A program made the translations under genes and the position numbers. A stretch of DNA of 64,000 nt from Gautieria morchelliformis (lineage: Eukaryota; Basidiomycota; Agaricomycetes; Gomphales; Gomphaceae): assembly GCA_015179125.1 (NCBI GenBank), contig WHVA01000075.1:186001-250000 (forward strand), written 5' to 3'. The first letter of the stretch is position 1. The number at the start of each line of letters is the position of its first letter. Below the pieces are notes generated by a model. It saw only the letters and a list, made by a program, of their open reading frames with translations. It was not told where the DNA came from and made no database searches. Positions 35,338 through 47,589 of the stretch are shown here, piece by piece.

Positions 35338-38300
35338 CGCCCCCTCAAGCTTAATATATTCCGATTTGCTCGTTGAGAATCTTCACTCTAGGACTAGGAA
35401 GTCCTTTAGTGAGGATATCTGCCAACATTTGTTCGGTTGGCAAATAAACGAGCTTGGCTTGTTGATTTTTGATTATATCTCGAAGGAAATATAATCGGAT
35501 GTCGAAATGCTTGGTTCTCGTGTGTTGTTGGGTGCCATACGTGATGGCAATGGCTGATTGATTGTCTGAATAAACTTGGATGGATCTGTTCAGTGGTTGG
35601 AATATTTCAGAAATAAAATGGCGCATCCAAAGAGCCTCTTTGCCCGCATGGGTCAGGGCGACGAATTCGGCTTCAGTTGATGAGAGGGCTACTATCGACT
35701 GTTTCTGGCAACTCCATGAAACAGTGCCTCCATCAATCTGAAATAAGTATGCCGAATACGAACGCCTATGACTCTGTGAACCCCAATCCGCATCTGAATA
35801 CCCCATCAAGCCGTCTTGATTTCTTCCAAGTGTGAGTTTGTAATGCTTCGTGCCTTTCAAATATTTGAAGACACGTTTGACTGCATTCCAGTGTGTGCCA
35901 CCTGGATTTTCAAGGAATTGCGAGAGTAATGACACCGCAAATGCAATGTCAGGTCGAGTGGCTACAGCCGCCCACATCAGTGATCCTATAGCTTGCCTGT
36001 ATGGAAACTTCGACATGGCTTTCTTGCCTCTCTCTGTAGAAGGACATTGGTCTTTAGATAATTTTACGGCTGGATCAAGAGGCGTAGCATAAGTCTTTGC
36101 ATCTTCGAGATTAAATTTTTTGATGATCTTCTCGATGTATGCAGGTTGTGAAATTGCAATGGTCTTCTTCTGCCAGTCTCTTTCGATTTTGAGATTCAAT
36201 AGCCAATGAATCTCGCCTAGATCTTTCATACTGAAGACCTGAGCAAGATCTCGTTTGACTTCGTCCAGGACTGATTGATTCTCAGCTGTGATGGTAAGGT
36301 CGTCCACAGCTGTTGCAATGATCACATGCCCCTTTCCGCCACGTCTATAAAATACAGCCCCGTCTGTGGCTGACGTAGTGAATCCTAACTTGTGGAATTC
36401 ACCACTTAGACGTTTATACCATTCTCTTCCAGATTGCTTGAGGCCATAGAGTGCTTTCTTCAAAAGTAGCACTTCGCCTTTGTCTCCTGACTCATATCCA
36501 TACGGCTGCTTCATGTAAATAGGTTCGGGCAACGTAGCATTGAGGTATGCATAGTCCACGTCCATTTGATGAATAGGCCAGTCATTCCTAGCAGCAATGG
36601 CGCATATGATCCGTAGGGAGGATAACCGAGCAACAGGTGAGTATGTCTCATCATAGTCGACTCCAAACTTCTGTGTGAAGCCTTGGGCGACCATTCTCGA
36701 TTTAGGCATTATTGGTTTCCCTTCTGGATTACGCTTCCAAAGGTAGACCCATTTATTACCGACAATATTGGCTCCAGGAGGTGGTTTGGCTCGTTCCCAC
36801 ACTCCCTTGTCGATTAGGGCCTCATACTCTTTGTCCATTGATTTCTTCCATATAGGATTATTCAGAGCTTCGTCTGCATTGCTAGGTTCAATTTGACTCA
36901 AATCCGGCGCCTTGTTATTGTTTTGACCGTCGGTTAGAAACGTACTGATGGCACACTCATAGCTACTGATGCCATCAATCTCGGAGGATAATTCTTGGTC
37001 GAATAAAACTTCTTCATGGTCCTCAACGTCCTCGTAAGCTAGCGTAGTCATATGTGCGCCAGCTTGTCTCTGGGTTTGAGATCTTGTTACGGGACCTGAT
37101 GGGGCCGGCTGCACTTGTTGTCGACGGATCCTTTCGCTTCTCCTTATCGGTTCAGCTTCTCTAGGTCTGTCATCAACTCCCTGAATAGGTTGTAGCTTTT
37201 CAAGATATTCCTCCGGTGCACTTTCATCAATTTCTTCGATCTTTGCCTCTTCGCTGACTAAGCGACCGGGCACAGGCACTGATGCCGGAATGGCCTTCTT
37301 CTCTTCTTTAGACGTAGGTAGCTTGGATTCCTCAATAGAAATGATTGGGACCTTTCCCTTCTTCATCTCTGAATCAAAGACAACGTTCCGCTCGACAGAA
37401 ACTTTGTGCGAGTCAGGCCAATAAACATAATGACCATGGCTCTGCGCAGAAATTCCTATCCACCGAGCTCTCTTGGCACGAGCTGCCAATTTATCTCCTT
37501 GAGTGACTTTGACATAGATTTCAGTTCCCCACGCGTGAATGTCTTTGAGATTCGGTTTTTCATGGTGAATCATCTCGTAGGGCGTTTTATCTGGTAGAGC
37601 TCTTGTATGCGTCCTGTTCCTAAGATAATTGGCATGCTGTATCGCATAGCCCCATAATATCTTAGGAAGGCCTGATTCTAGCAGCATGGCACGAGTTCTC
37701 TCAGTGAGAGTTCGGTTCAGACGTTCGGCAACACCATTAGACTCTGGTGTGTCGTGTACCGTCAACTGATGCTTCGTGCCTTGTTTGGCTAGATGCTGTT
37801 CGAATTCAGAGCTCGTATATTCGCCCCCTCGATCAGAAACAAGTGCCTTGATGTGCACATTTCTCTGTCGAAGCATTAAAGCCTCGTAGAGCTTGTACTT
37901 TGAGAATGCTTCTGATTTGTTCGCCATGAGATAGATCACCGATTCTCTTGAATAGTCATCGATAAAGGAGACATAATATGACTTCTTATCGATCGTGAGG
38001 TGTCTTGCAGGTCCCCAGACATCAGAATAAATTCTGTCACCGAATTTTGATGTTCGGTCTCTGGGTTCTCGAGGAAGAGGTTTGCGCGCAATCTTGGCCT
38101 GAATACACGCATCACAGACAATTCTATCGCCTGTGGAGCTCAGTTCAATGCCCAATATCATGCCATGATTTAATAGATGTTGTAGGGACTTCTGCGAGAT
38201 GTGCCCCATCTTTTGATGAATTTCCATGGCAGATAAACACATATGGGCTTGAGCACTTGGTGACTGGAGGTCTAGTCGATATAAGCCATTGACTTTCGGT

Positions 38301-39594
38301 GCTTGCATCAATACTTTTCCAGCAGCATTAGATATTGTGCATTTCTGGCCACCGAGTCGAATGTCGTAGCCAGCATCATCGCACCGACCGATCGAGACGA
38401 GGGTAGCAGCAATTTTTGGAGCATATATGTATCTTGCAACGTGACTTCTACTGTTTTATCTCCAACCTTGTTGGATAATACAAGCAGTCCTGAGCCGAAG
38501 GCATCAAAGGTACCTTTGTTGGCTGCTCGGATAGTCCTCGGCTGTGAGAATTGACAGTAGTTCCTCAATAAATTTTTGTGAGGAGTCATATGCGATGTCG
38601 TTCCGGTGTCGAGTATAACTATAACTCCTGAGGATGTGCTCAAATTGAAATTAGAGCACTCGTCAAAATTGGTGAAGGCAAGATGCCCATCACCATTTTC
38701 CTCAGAAGAGGACTCTTCTTCGGCAACATTCGCTTTTGCTTTACCCTTCTTCTTCTTCTTGCCTTTGGCTTTCTTCTTCTGACGTGGTCCTTGACCTTCT
38801 TTACCACCTCCTTTAGCCCAGCAATTTTCGATGGAATGTCCAGGCTTTTGCAGTTGGTGCATACATGCGCCTTCTGCCCTTCTGGTCCTTCTTAGTAGAT
38901 GAACCAATAAACACCTGCTCTTCTTGCGGGAATGTTTTCTTCCTGTCATACTGAGCCTTTAGTACCCTAATAATATTATCAGGGACCAATGGCATCCCGC
39001 ATTCTTCAAGCGAAGTGGTAAGGGCGTTCATGACTGCCTCATAGGATGGTGGAAGTGATGCAAGGATGATGTCCATGAATTCTTCTTCGGAAACTCTAGC
39101 TCCCATCTCATTAAGACGAGCATATAGGTCTTGGGCCTTGTCCAAGTGATCTCTCAAGTCTCCATCCTCAGGACATCTCATACTACGGAGTTGTCGCTGC
39201 AGGCTGGTGAGGACCATCTTGGGCTTTTTGGTCATCTCATTGACCAATGCATCCCAAGTCTCTTTAGCTGTCTTCTGCTTCTGTAGCATCAGGGCTAATG
39301 ACTCTGACACTGAGACGATGATTTGGGTCTTGGCTTGTCCTTCTCTAGCAAGGTATCTCTCCAGCTTCTCCTCGGCCTTATCCATCTGAGTTCCTCAGCT
39401 TCTGTAGAATATGGCCTGGGGCATGACTGGAGGATCAGGAGGTCGAGTGACTCTCCCTTCTACATGCTTGAGTAGATTTTTGGACTCGAAATAGCTGATG
39501 AGAGTGGCTCGCCACAATGGCCAATTACTTCCATCAGTAGCAAGCTTCTCAACACCCAATAGCTTCTCAGAAGTGTCTCCGGGGCCCATAACCC

Positions 39595-40092
39595 TGTAGA
39601 GGACAGGAATTATAGGCAGTAGGTATGGACTTGTTATTCAAAAGAATAGACTAGAAATCAATTCACTCTCTCAGTGAATTTAGTGGTCACTATAAATATA
39701 TTATACACTACCTAGAAATCAATTCACTACAGAGGATTTCTAGGTCAATAAATGCAAAGACTACTAGACTAATTTACTTGCCTCTCTCAGTGAATTTAGT
39801 GGTCACTGAGAGAGGGGGAAATGTGTTCCACTGCGCATGTACTACTACCCGGCCCTTTAGCGCCCAAGAGCTCGCGCGTCGAAGTCATTTCAGACTCCGC
39901 TGGGTGCAGCCGCTTGTGAAAGTAGGAATAACAAGATGAAATAGAGAGATAAGGAATGAGTGGAAAATTTCGAAAATAACCAGAGAAATGGATGCATAAT
40001 ACAAGAACAATGTGAGAAGAAATTGGAAGGCCACACAACAAATTGGATATATTATGCTTGATTTTGGTGCAGGAGCATAAATGCACCCAACA
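39595..40092 (-). repeat. 5' LTR of Copia A
   Basis: A 498-bp partner of 34840-35337, with the same hairpin at 39781-39815. Its right edge touches the integrase region of Copia B. Confidence 0.9.
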
Positions 40093-42823
40093 CCTTCATA
40101 GAAATGATTGGAGCTTTGCCCCCCTTCATCTCTGAGTCAAATATAACATTCCGCTCGACAGAAACCTTCTGAGAGTCAGGCCAGTAGATGCAGTGACCAT
40201 GGCTCTGTCCAGAGATTCCTATCCACCGAGCTCTTTTGGCACGGGCTGCTAGTTTGTTTCCCTCTTTGACTTTAACGTAGACTTCAATTCCCCACACGTG
40301 TATGTCTTTCAGGTTCGGTTTCTCGTGATGGATCATTTCAAAAGGGGTTTTGTCTGGCAAAGCTCTTGTGTGTGTCCGATTCCTAAGATAGTTGGCGTGC
40401 AAAATTGCATGCCCCCATAGAGTCTTAGGAAGACTTGATTCCAATAGCATGGCACGAGCTCTTTCAACTAGAGTTCGGTTTAAACGTTCAGCAACACCAT
40501 TTGACTCTGGGGTGTCGTGCACGGTTAACCGATGCTTCGTGCCTTGCTTGGCTAAATGCTGTTCAAATTCGAGCTTGTTATTCGCCCCCTCTGTCGGAAA
40601 CAAGTGCTTTGATGTGCACGTTCCTCTGTCGAAGCATCAAGGCCTCGTAGAGTTTGTATTTTGAAAATGCTTCCGATTTGTTTGCCATCAAATAGATAAC
40701 CGATTCTCTTGAGTAGTCGTCGATGAAAGACACATAATAGGATTTCTTGTCAATTGTGGAGTGTCTCGCTGGTCCCCAGACATCAGAATAAATTCTGTCA
40801 CCGAATTTTGATGATCGGCTTCTGGGTTCCTGAGGAAGTGATTTACGTGCAATCTTCGCCTGAATGCACGCATCGCAAACAACCTTGTCACCTTTTGAGC
40901 TCAATTCAATGCCTAATATCATGCCACGGTTGAGCAAATGCTGTAGGGACTTTTGTGAAATGTGCCCCATTTTTTGATGTATTTCCATGGCTGATGCGCA
41001 TACATGCGCTTCGGCACTTGTGTGTTGTAAATCAAATCGATATAAGCCATTCAGCTTCGGTGCTTGCATCAATATCCTGCCTTTACGATTGGATATTGTG
41101 CATTTCTGATCAGCTATTTGTGTGTTATAGCCTGCATCATCGCACCGGCCGATCGAGATCGGGGTAACAGCCATTTTTGGCGCGTAGAACGTATCCTTCA
41201 ATGTAATGTTCACAGTCTTATCTCCAACCTTGTTAGATAGCACGAGTGAGCCTGAACGAAGGCATAAAAGTGCTTGTTGGCTGCACAATTGTGGCGGCTG
41301 TGAGATGGACTGTAATCCTCAATAATTCTTGTGAGGGTCATATTCGGTCGTTCCAGTTTCAAGGATAACAACAGTGTCCAGAGATAAACTACTCAAATTA
41401 GAGCAGTCAAGTTGGCGAAGCGGCTGGACTGCCACTCTCATCCTCTCAGAGACACTTCTTCGGCAACATTCGCCTTGGCTTTGCCCTTCTTCTTTTGGCT
41501 TTCGCTTCTTCTTCTGACGTGGCCCTGGCCTTCTTACCACCTCCTTTAGCCCAGCAACTCTCATAGCATGTCAGGCTTGTGGCAATTAGTGCATGTATGC
41601 ACCTTCGGGTCTTCCGGCCCTTCTGCCCTTTGGTAGATGAACCAATAAATGCCTGCTCTCTTGTGAAATATTAAGGGTCTTCTCCTGTCGTATGAGCCTT
41701 TAGTACTCTGATAATATCATCAGGCACTAAGGGCATTCCACATTCTTCGAGCGACGTGGTAAGGGCATTCATAACTGCCTCATAGGAGGGTGGAAGTGAT
41801 GCAAGGATAATGTCGGTGAACTCTCCTTCAGAAATTCTGGCTCCCATCTCATTGAGACGAGCATAGAGGTCTTGGGCCTTGTCCAAGTGATCTCTCAAGT
41901 CTCCATCCTCAGGACACCTCATACTGCGAAGCTGTCTCTGTAGGTTGGTGAGGACCATCTTGGGCTTTTTGGTCATCTCATTGACCAATGCATCCCAGAC
42001 TTCTTTTGCTGTATGTCTCTTCTGTAGCATCAGAGCTAGTGACTCTGACACTGAGACGATTATTTGGGTTTTTGCCTGTCCTTCTCTGGCAAGATACTTT
42101 CTCCAGCTTCTCCTCAGCCTTCTCAATCTGAGTTTCCTCAGCTTCTGTGAGAATATGGCCTGGGGGATGACTGGAGGATCAGGAGGTCGAATGGCTCTCC
42201 CTTCTATATGCCTGAGTAGATTTTTGGACTCAAAATAACTTGTGAGAGTAGCTCGCCACAGAGGCCAATTACTTCCATCTGTTGCAAGCTTCTCCACACC
42301 CAAAAGCTTCTGCGAAGTGTCTGCGGGGCCCATAACCCTTGTTAGCAACTGGGGCTATGGCAGGGAAGGTTCGGTAGAGTTCTTAGAAAGCTAGAATCAA
42401 ATATACTCTCTCAGTGAATTTATTGTCACTGATGTATATTAATACAATACCTAGAATCAAATATACTACATGATTTTCAGTCAACATGCTATGTAAATAT
42501 GAAGAATACTACTCGCCTCTCTCAGTGAATTTATTGTCACTGAGAGAGGAGTGTAATCCTGTCTCAGAAGGCATATACTTGCACCCGGCCCTTTAGCGCC
42601 CAAGGGCTCGCGCGTCGAAGTCTTTCAAACTCCGCTGGGTGCAGCCGCCTTGAAATAGAAATAACAGAATGAATGGAGAGATAGGAGTGACTAGAAAATT
42701 TCGAAAATAAGCAGAAAGTGGATGCATGGTACAAGAACAGTATGAGAAAATATTGAAACACCACACAATAAATTGAATATATTATGCTTGATTTTGGTGC
42801 AGGAGCAATAAATGCACCCAACA
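40093..42823 (-). mobile_element. Copia B: Ty1/copia relic of a sister family
   Basis: Minus strand: a 5' LTR at 42340-42823, gag (about 41.7-42.35 kb), a protease/zinc-knuckle stretch and integrase (about 40.1-41.2 kb, similar to the Copia A integrase with many silent-type differences). The reverse transcriptase, RNase H and 3' LTR are missing on the left, where Copia A begins. It is broken in several places and older than Copia A. Confidence 0.85.
42340..42823 (-). repeat. 5' LTR of Copia B
   Basis: A 484-bp LTR related to the solo LTR at 50372-50868. It shares with Copia A the LTR edge (GCACCCAACA), the GC-rich middle and the CCTCTCTCAGTGA hairpin (42516-42549). Confidence 0.85.
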
Positions 42824-43379
42824 CAGAATATAGAAGCAAGTATGGACCATATGAGTACATGTTAGAAGTATATATGAAACATGTTAGATGTACAATCACA
42901 GAATATGGAAGCAAGTATGACAATACTTGTACTATATTATTATATATGGTTGAGAGATCTGATTAGAAGGTATGTTTAAAATAATATGCATGTATAGTAC
43001 AAAGATATGTAACTATTGATGTTTAGACAATGGGGTATACACCCTTCCTGGGGGAGCAGCAGACTGTGAGAAAAACTTTGGGGCTAGGATTAAGCATGCC
43101 TTAGCAGTGCTGGCAACTGCCTCAATTTTGATATATTTATGAAATATAGATGAGCTAAGCTATATATACATATATATGGACATTTATAAACATCCTCCCC
43201 ACAGAAGCTCGTTGGTCGTTGCCCCCAGCAAGATACTTGCCAAAGGCAGATATCCATCCCAACCCGGCTTCAAAAGACCCTTAGATGGATCTGAACAGAT
43301 TTTGACCGTCGGGCTTCGAACCCGATGGCCTCAATGGAGTACCTTTGGCCTTTCTGGCCTTGGCTCCTTGTCATCCAAA
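42824..43379. other. AT-rich stretch without gene
   Basis: Strongly AT-rich from 42824 to about 43170, with TATATA runs. The next 200 bases carry minus-strand coding-like remains continuous with the cysteine relic on the right. No RNA gene was accepted. Confidence 0.4.
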
Positions 43380-43560
43380 GACAAGATGATGATTGTCTCC
43401 ACCTTCCTTTTCCGCTTCCCATCAAGAAATGAACACTGAACCTTGCACATGCTGCAAGGCCAGCACACCCATCCCCACCCCTATCAGGCACCAGTTGCCC
43501 TGGAACACACAGTTATTGCACAGACCCTTCTAGAATGAACAAGTCAATAAGGTACTTGAT
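43380..43560 (-). pseudogene. Relic with two Cys-x2-Cys-x6-Cys half-clusters
   Basis: On the minus strand two short pieces show CNNCVFQGNWC and CWPCSMCKVQC, the second followed by SFLDGKRKRK. The spacing is the same as in the antisense gene of Gypsy I. It is broken. It lies beside an inverted LTR copy, so it may have belonged to a gypsy element. Confidence 0.45.
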
Positions 43561-43614
43561 GATGAAACACCATCCACTTACCGCAACTTCCTCATCTTCC
43601 TCCACACTTGGCTT

Positions 43615-44436
43615 CTTTCATGGAAAGTTGTTTAAGTAGCAACAATCCTTTCGCTGGCGAAGGTGCTCCTTTGGAGCCCTTCACCAACAGCACAGATAAT
43701 AGTTCGAAGGCTAAGGTAACGAAGGTGAAGTATGAAAACTCACCAGTGGTGCTTAAGTCTTCCTCTGGTCGAAGATAGAAATCTACAGGAGAGGGCTCAA
43801 GACGATGGTCACAGTGAGGTCAAGTTCTGCACAAGATAGACATATGATAATTGAACTGGGGAATATACATGCGAATGGAAACTACTTATGTTGAATGCTC
43901 GTATGATATCAGCGAATAGGAAAGAGGCCGTGGTGAGTCAGGGTTGGATAGGGGTGCGCAGTCATGATACAAATAGATGAAACACAGATACAATAGAATG
44001 AAAGAGGAGTGCGAACATGAAATGACAGGGAGGAAAGGGGATGAAGGTACTTATGTATGAAAACACACCTTGGGACCTGCATATACGCCACCCTGCACGG
44101 ACTCTTTGTCTGCTGGGTTATCCCACACGACCTATGGGTAGGACGTCCCGTGAATGCATGCTGGCCATATGAACACCTAAAGGGTTGGATCAGGAAGATG
44201 ATGGGGCCAGTGATGAACCATCACGCCGGGTAGAGGATGTCGATCGTGTTTGATGGCGTACCTGCTGGCGAATGATGCAAGCAGCGAATGGTCATTCAGT
44301 GAACGAGGTGAAGAGTGAATGGAGGGAACATGGAGGAGGAGTGGCCAAAGGGTAGGCGAACTCAGGCGAAGCTGCAGGAGGAGCGATGAGGGGAACATAG
44401 AGACAGCGAGGTAAGGGAAATAGACATGTCATGACA
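43615..44436 (-). repeat. Truncated LTR copy of the Gypsy II family, inverted
   Basis: Reads as the reverse complement of much of the LTR at 44986-46016, with the characteristic TGTCATGA start at its right end (44436). The far end of the LTR is missing on the left. Many base differences suggest an old copy. Confidence 0.75.
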
Positions 44437-44985
44437 CTTACTCCGGACTTCATTCCGGACTTCCCAAGCAATATTCGGCTTCCTTGCCTGTTGAAAATTG
44501 GCCCTGGCCTCAGTTTCCCCCTGGCTGCCCGCTGCTTCGCATACTCAGCATTCATCACCTGAGCCTTCGATGCATTACCGGCATTCACTTTCTCCTGCTC
44601 TCCTGACTTGGCCTGTTGCTTCACCTCCTGGTCAGCTTTTTCCCAAGCCTCCCAAGGCGCTCTGATCCACTCCACATCACCCTTCTCATGCTCCTTGCGC
44701 TCTTCTTTGGCCTCCTGCAGAGCTTCGGCTCGCCGTCATCGTCTTCAGCTAGCTTCTGCTCTTCCTCCGCCTTCCACTCCCTCTCAGCAGCCTCCTTGTG
44801 CAGTTTAGTAGTGTGCTGCCACTCCCTCAGTTCTTCCAACCTTGGGTCCCGCTCCCGCTCCGCCACCTCAAGCAACCTTTCGAGTTCTTCAGAGTGGGCT
44901 CATGGGCGTCAGATATGATGATTCGCGAAGATGATGGAAGAAGGAGGGCAAGAAGCAAAAAACACCACAAAGCTTAAAACAAAGC
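44437..44985 (-). other. Coiled-coil coding remains between two opposed LTR copies
   Basis: Minus-strand open frames with LEVAERERDPRLEELREW and KEAAEREWKAEEEQKLAEDD, then WEKADQEVKQQAKSGEQEKV, resemble the charged coiled-coil region of retroelement-borne proteins such as the Gypsy I accessory product. No catalytic domain is seen. Whether this is gag or an accessory gene cannot be decided. Confidence 0.4.
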
Positions 44986-46016
44986 TGTCATGACCTGTCT
45001 ATTTCTCTTACCCCACTGTCTCTATGTTCCCTCTCGTCACTCCCTAGCATCTTCGCCAGAGTTCGCCGCACCCTCCGACCACTCCTCCTCTACGTCCACT
45101 CTACCTGCTGTTCGCCCCATTCTCCGAACCGCTATTCGCTGCTCGCGCATTTCGCCAGCAGGCACGCCATCAAATATGATCGATACCATTCACCCGGCAT
45201 GATGGTTCATCATTAACCCCATCATCTTCTTAATCCAACCCCATTAGGTTTTCATATGGTCAAAGTGTGTTCGCAGGACGTCCCTTCCATAGGTCGTGCG
45301 GGATCAACCCAGTAGACAAAGAGTCCGTGCAGGGTAGCATGTATACAGGTCCCAAGACATGGTTTTGTCCATAAGTGCCTTCGCCACCTTTATTCTCCGT
45401 CATTTCATGTTCGCATTCCTCCCTCACTCTATTGTATGTTTATTCCATCTACTTAGTATCATGACCGCACACCCCTATCCGACCCTGACTCACAACGGCC
45501 TCTTTCCTATTGGCTAATACCTTGCGAGCATTCGATATAAGTAGTTTATATTCGCATGTATATTCTCCAGTTCAATTATCATACGTCGTCCATCTTGTGC
45601 AAACTTGACCCCACTGTGATCATCGTCTTGAGCCTTCTCTTGGAGATTTCTATCTTCGACCAGCAGAGGACTTAGGCATCACTGGTGAGTTCTCATACTT
45701 CATCTTCGTTACCTTAGCCTTCGAACTATTTTCTGCGCTGTTGGCGAAGGGCTCCGAAGGAGCACCTTCGCCGGCGAAGGGATTGTCGCTACTTAGACAG
45801 CCCTTCCATGACACCTTGCACATTGTATCATCAAGTGCCACGGGCCATTTCGCTACAACTGTAGATAGGGCAAGCCCCGTTCGGGCAACCCTCCTATCTT
45901 CTGAACATTCATTGGTTCACGTATTCGCCAAATGGCATACTTATTCGCACAAGTCATTCGGGCATTCGCTGTGTTCACTAATAGACGATATTAACGCCTA
46001 AAAACCAATCTTGACA
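44986..46016 (+). repeat. 5' LTR of Gypsy II
   Basis: About 1031 bp, from TGTCATGACCTGTCTATT to CAATCTTGACA. Inverted relatives lie at 43615-44436 and 57646-58608. Confidence 0.8.
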
Positions 46017-47589
46017 GTATAATTGAACTAACAGCTACAGTCAAAAGCATTCATTCCACCCATTCATCACCTGTTTTTTTATGTGCACCCCACACCACAT
46101 CTGTTCGTGGGACAGCCTTACCGTTTCGAAGGTCGCCTTCCCCCACACCGAACATTTTCTCAGACTCCTGTCCCACTCAGCGGGCCTGCCCTATTCCCCT
46201 TCATGGGACAACTCCCTTTTTAAACACCCCTCTCTACAGATTCCTGCTTCACCTGGCGGGCCTGAGCCTTGTTTATTCGCGGGACAGCCTTACCCCTTCA
46301 TGGGTTGCCCTTCCCCATACCAATCTTTCACACAGCTTTCTGCCCTACTTGGCGGACCTGGGCCTTCTCTCTCATTAGACTCGTTTTCCACAACTCTTAC
46401 CCATACCTGTTTTATCCCTCCGAATAACAACCCTATCAACTCTGTACCACCAACGTGCTTATTCGCCTCTATTAGCTCTCATTCCGATTCATCCTTCATC
46501 ATTCATGTACACCTTCCCTGTCTCTCTAGCTCAATCCCTACCCTCATTGACTCTGGCGCCACTTCCAATTTCATTGATAGCTCCTTTTCCTCCCGTCCTG
46601 GTTTCGTATGTACATCGCTCCGTTCACCAATCGCTCTCTCTCTTTTCAACGGGAAGCCAGCCACTGCTGGTTTCATTCACGAATACCTAGATACTAGTCT
46701 CACCTTCAGCGATTCCTCTTCGCAGGACATTTTGCTACTTGTCACAAAGTTACACCCTTCGGCCGCGATCGTTCTCGGGCTTCCGTGGTTTCGCTCTACG
46801 AAACCCACTATCGATTGGGGCTCCCTCTCAATCACCTTTCCTTCCAACCCCGATTCTATGCTTCCACGTATGACGGTCACTATGGCCTGTACAATGATTT
46901 CCCCGCCGGCTATCTTCGACAGTATCCCCAAACTTCACACTGCATCGATGACTTCACCACCACCAGTCCCTGGTTCACATTTGTCCCGGCCATCCTTGGG
47001 TTACGTCCCGAACACGGCGATTGGACCACCTCCCCAGATCCCGGTCTTTCTACCGGACGTCGCTTCTTCGCCCACTCCTATTCCGGATCTTTCTGGTTAC
47101 GAACAGACGTTTGACGTGGATGGCGAACCCTTACTTCTCTCAACCAAGCCGATCGAGAATCACTCCTCTGAGTCCTCGATATCGCTTCCTAACAATCTCA
47201 TCCGTCTATTTTCAGTCACAAAAGAACGCATAATAGAAACCGAACCTATTCGACCAAAAACAGAGCCCGTTACGAGTCACTCTCGCCCTTGTACACCATG
47301 TACAGAATTACTGACCGATGACCACCTCCCATTCCATTCTTCGCCCCCCAACTCACCTTCGACAAAAAGGGCAACACCGCATATAAGCTTAATCAGTGCA
47401 TCCGCCTTTGAGCTAATCATAAAACTCGGCGAAGAAGAAACCTTCATGTTGAACATGCATCCTACCATCCCTGAACCAACTTCACTTCGCGCTGTAGGCA
47501 ACACCCCAGCCCCGACTACACTCCTCCGTGGGAAACCCCTACCGAAGGACGAGTTAGAGATGTTCAGGGCTGTGGTACCAGAGGAGTAC

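Larger units (their letters stand above)
34840..40092 (-). mobile_element. Copia A: Ty1/copia LTR retrotransposon, young
   Basis: Two 498-bp LTRs (34840-35337 and 39595-40092) that differ at about two bases by eye. On the minus strand: gag (about 38.9-39.6 kb), a short protease region (DTGTTSHMT, about 38.6), integrase (about 37.4-38.2), reverse transcriptase with AVDDLT (about 36.1-36.8) and RNase H (about 35.4-35.7, with SSTEAEFVAL). Integrase to RNase H is one long open frame of 986 residues. A few breaks are visible in the gag and protease part. The flanks do not match each other, and the right LTR runs directly into the inside of a second copia element, so the locus was rearranged. Confidence 0.9.

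Noticed and set aside
43270-43400. tRNA-like TPsiC arm (GGGTTCGAAGCCCG) on the minus strand
   Set aside because: Only this arm is plausible; no acceptor stem, anticodon arm or A box at the right distance. The stretch reads better as decayed coding sequence.
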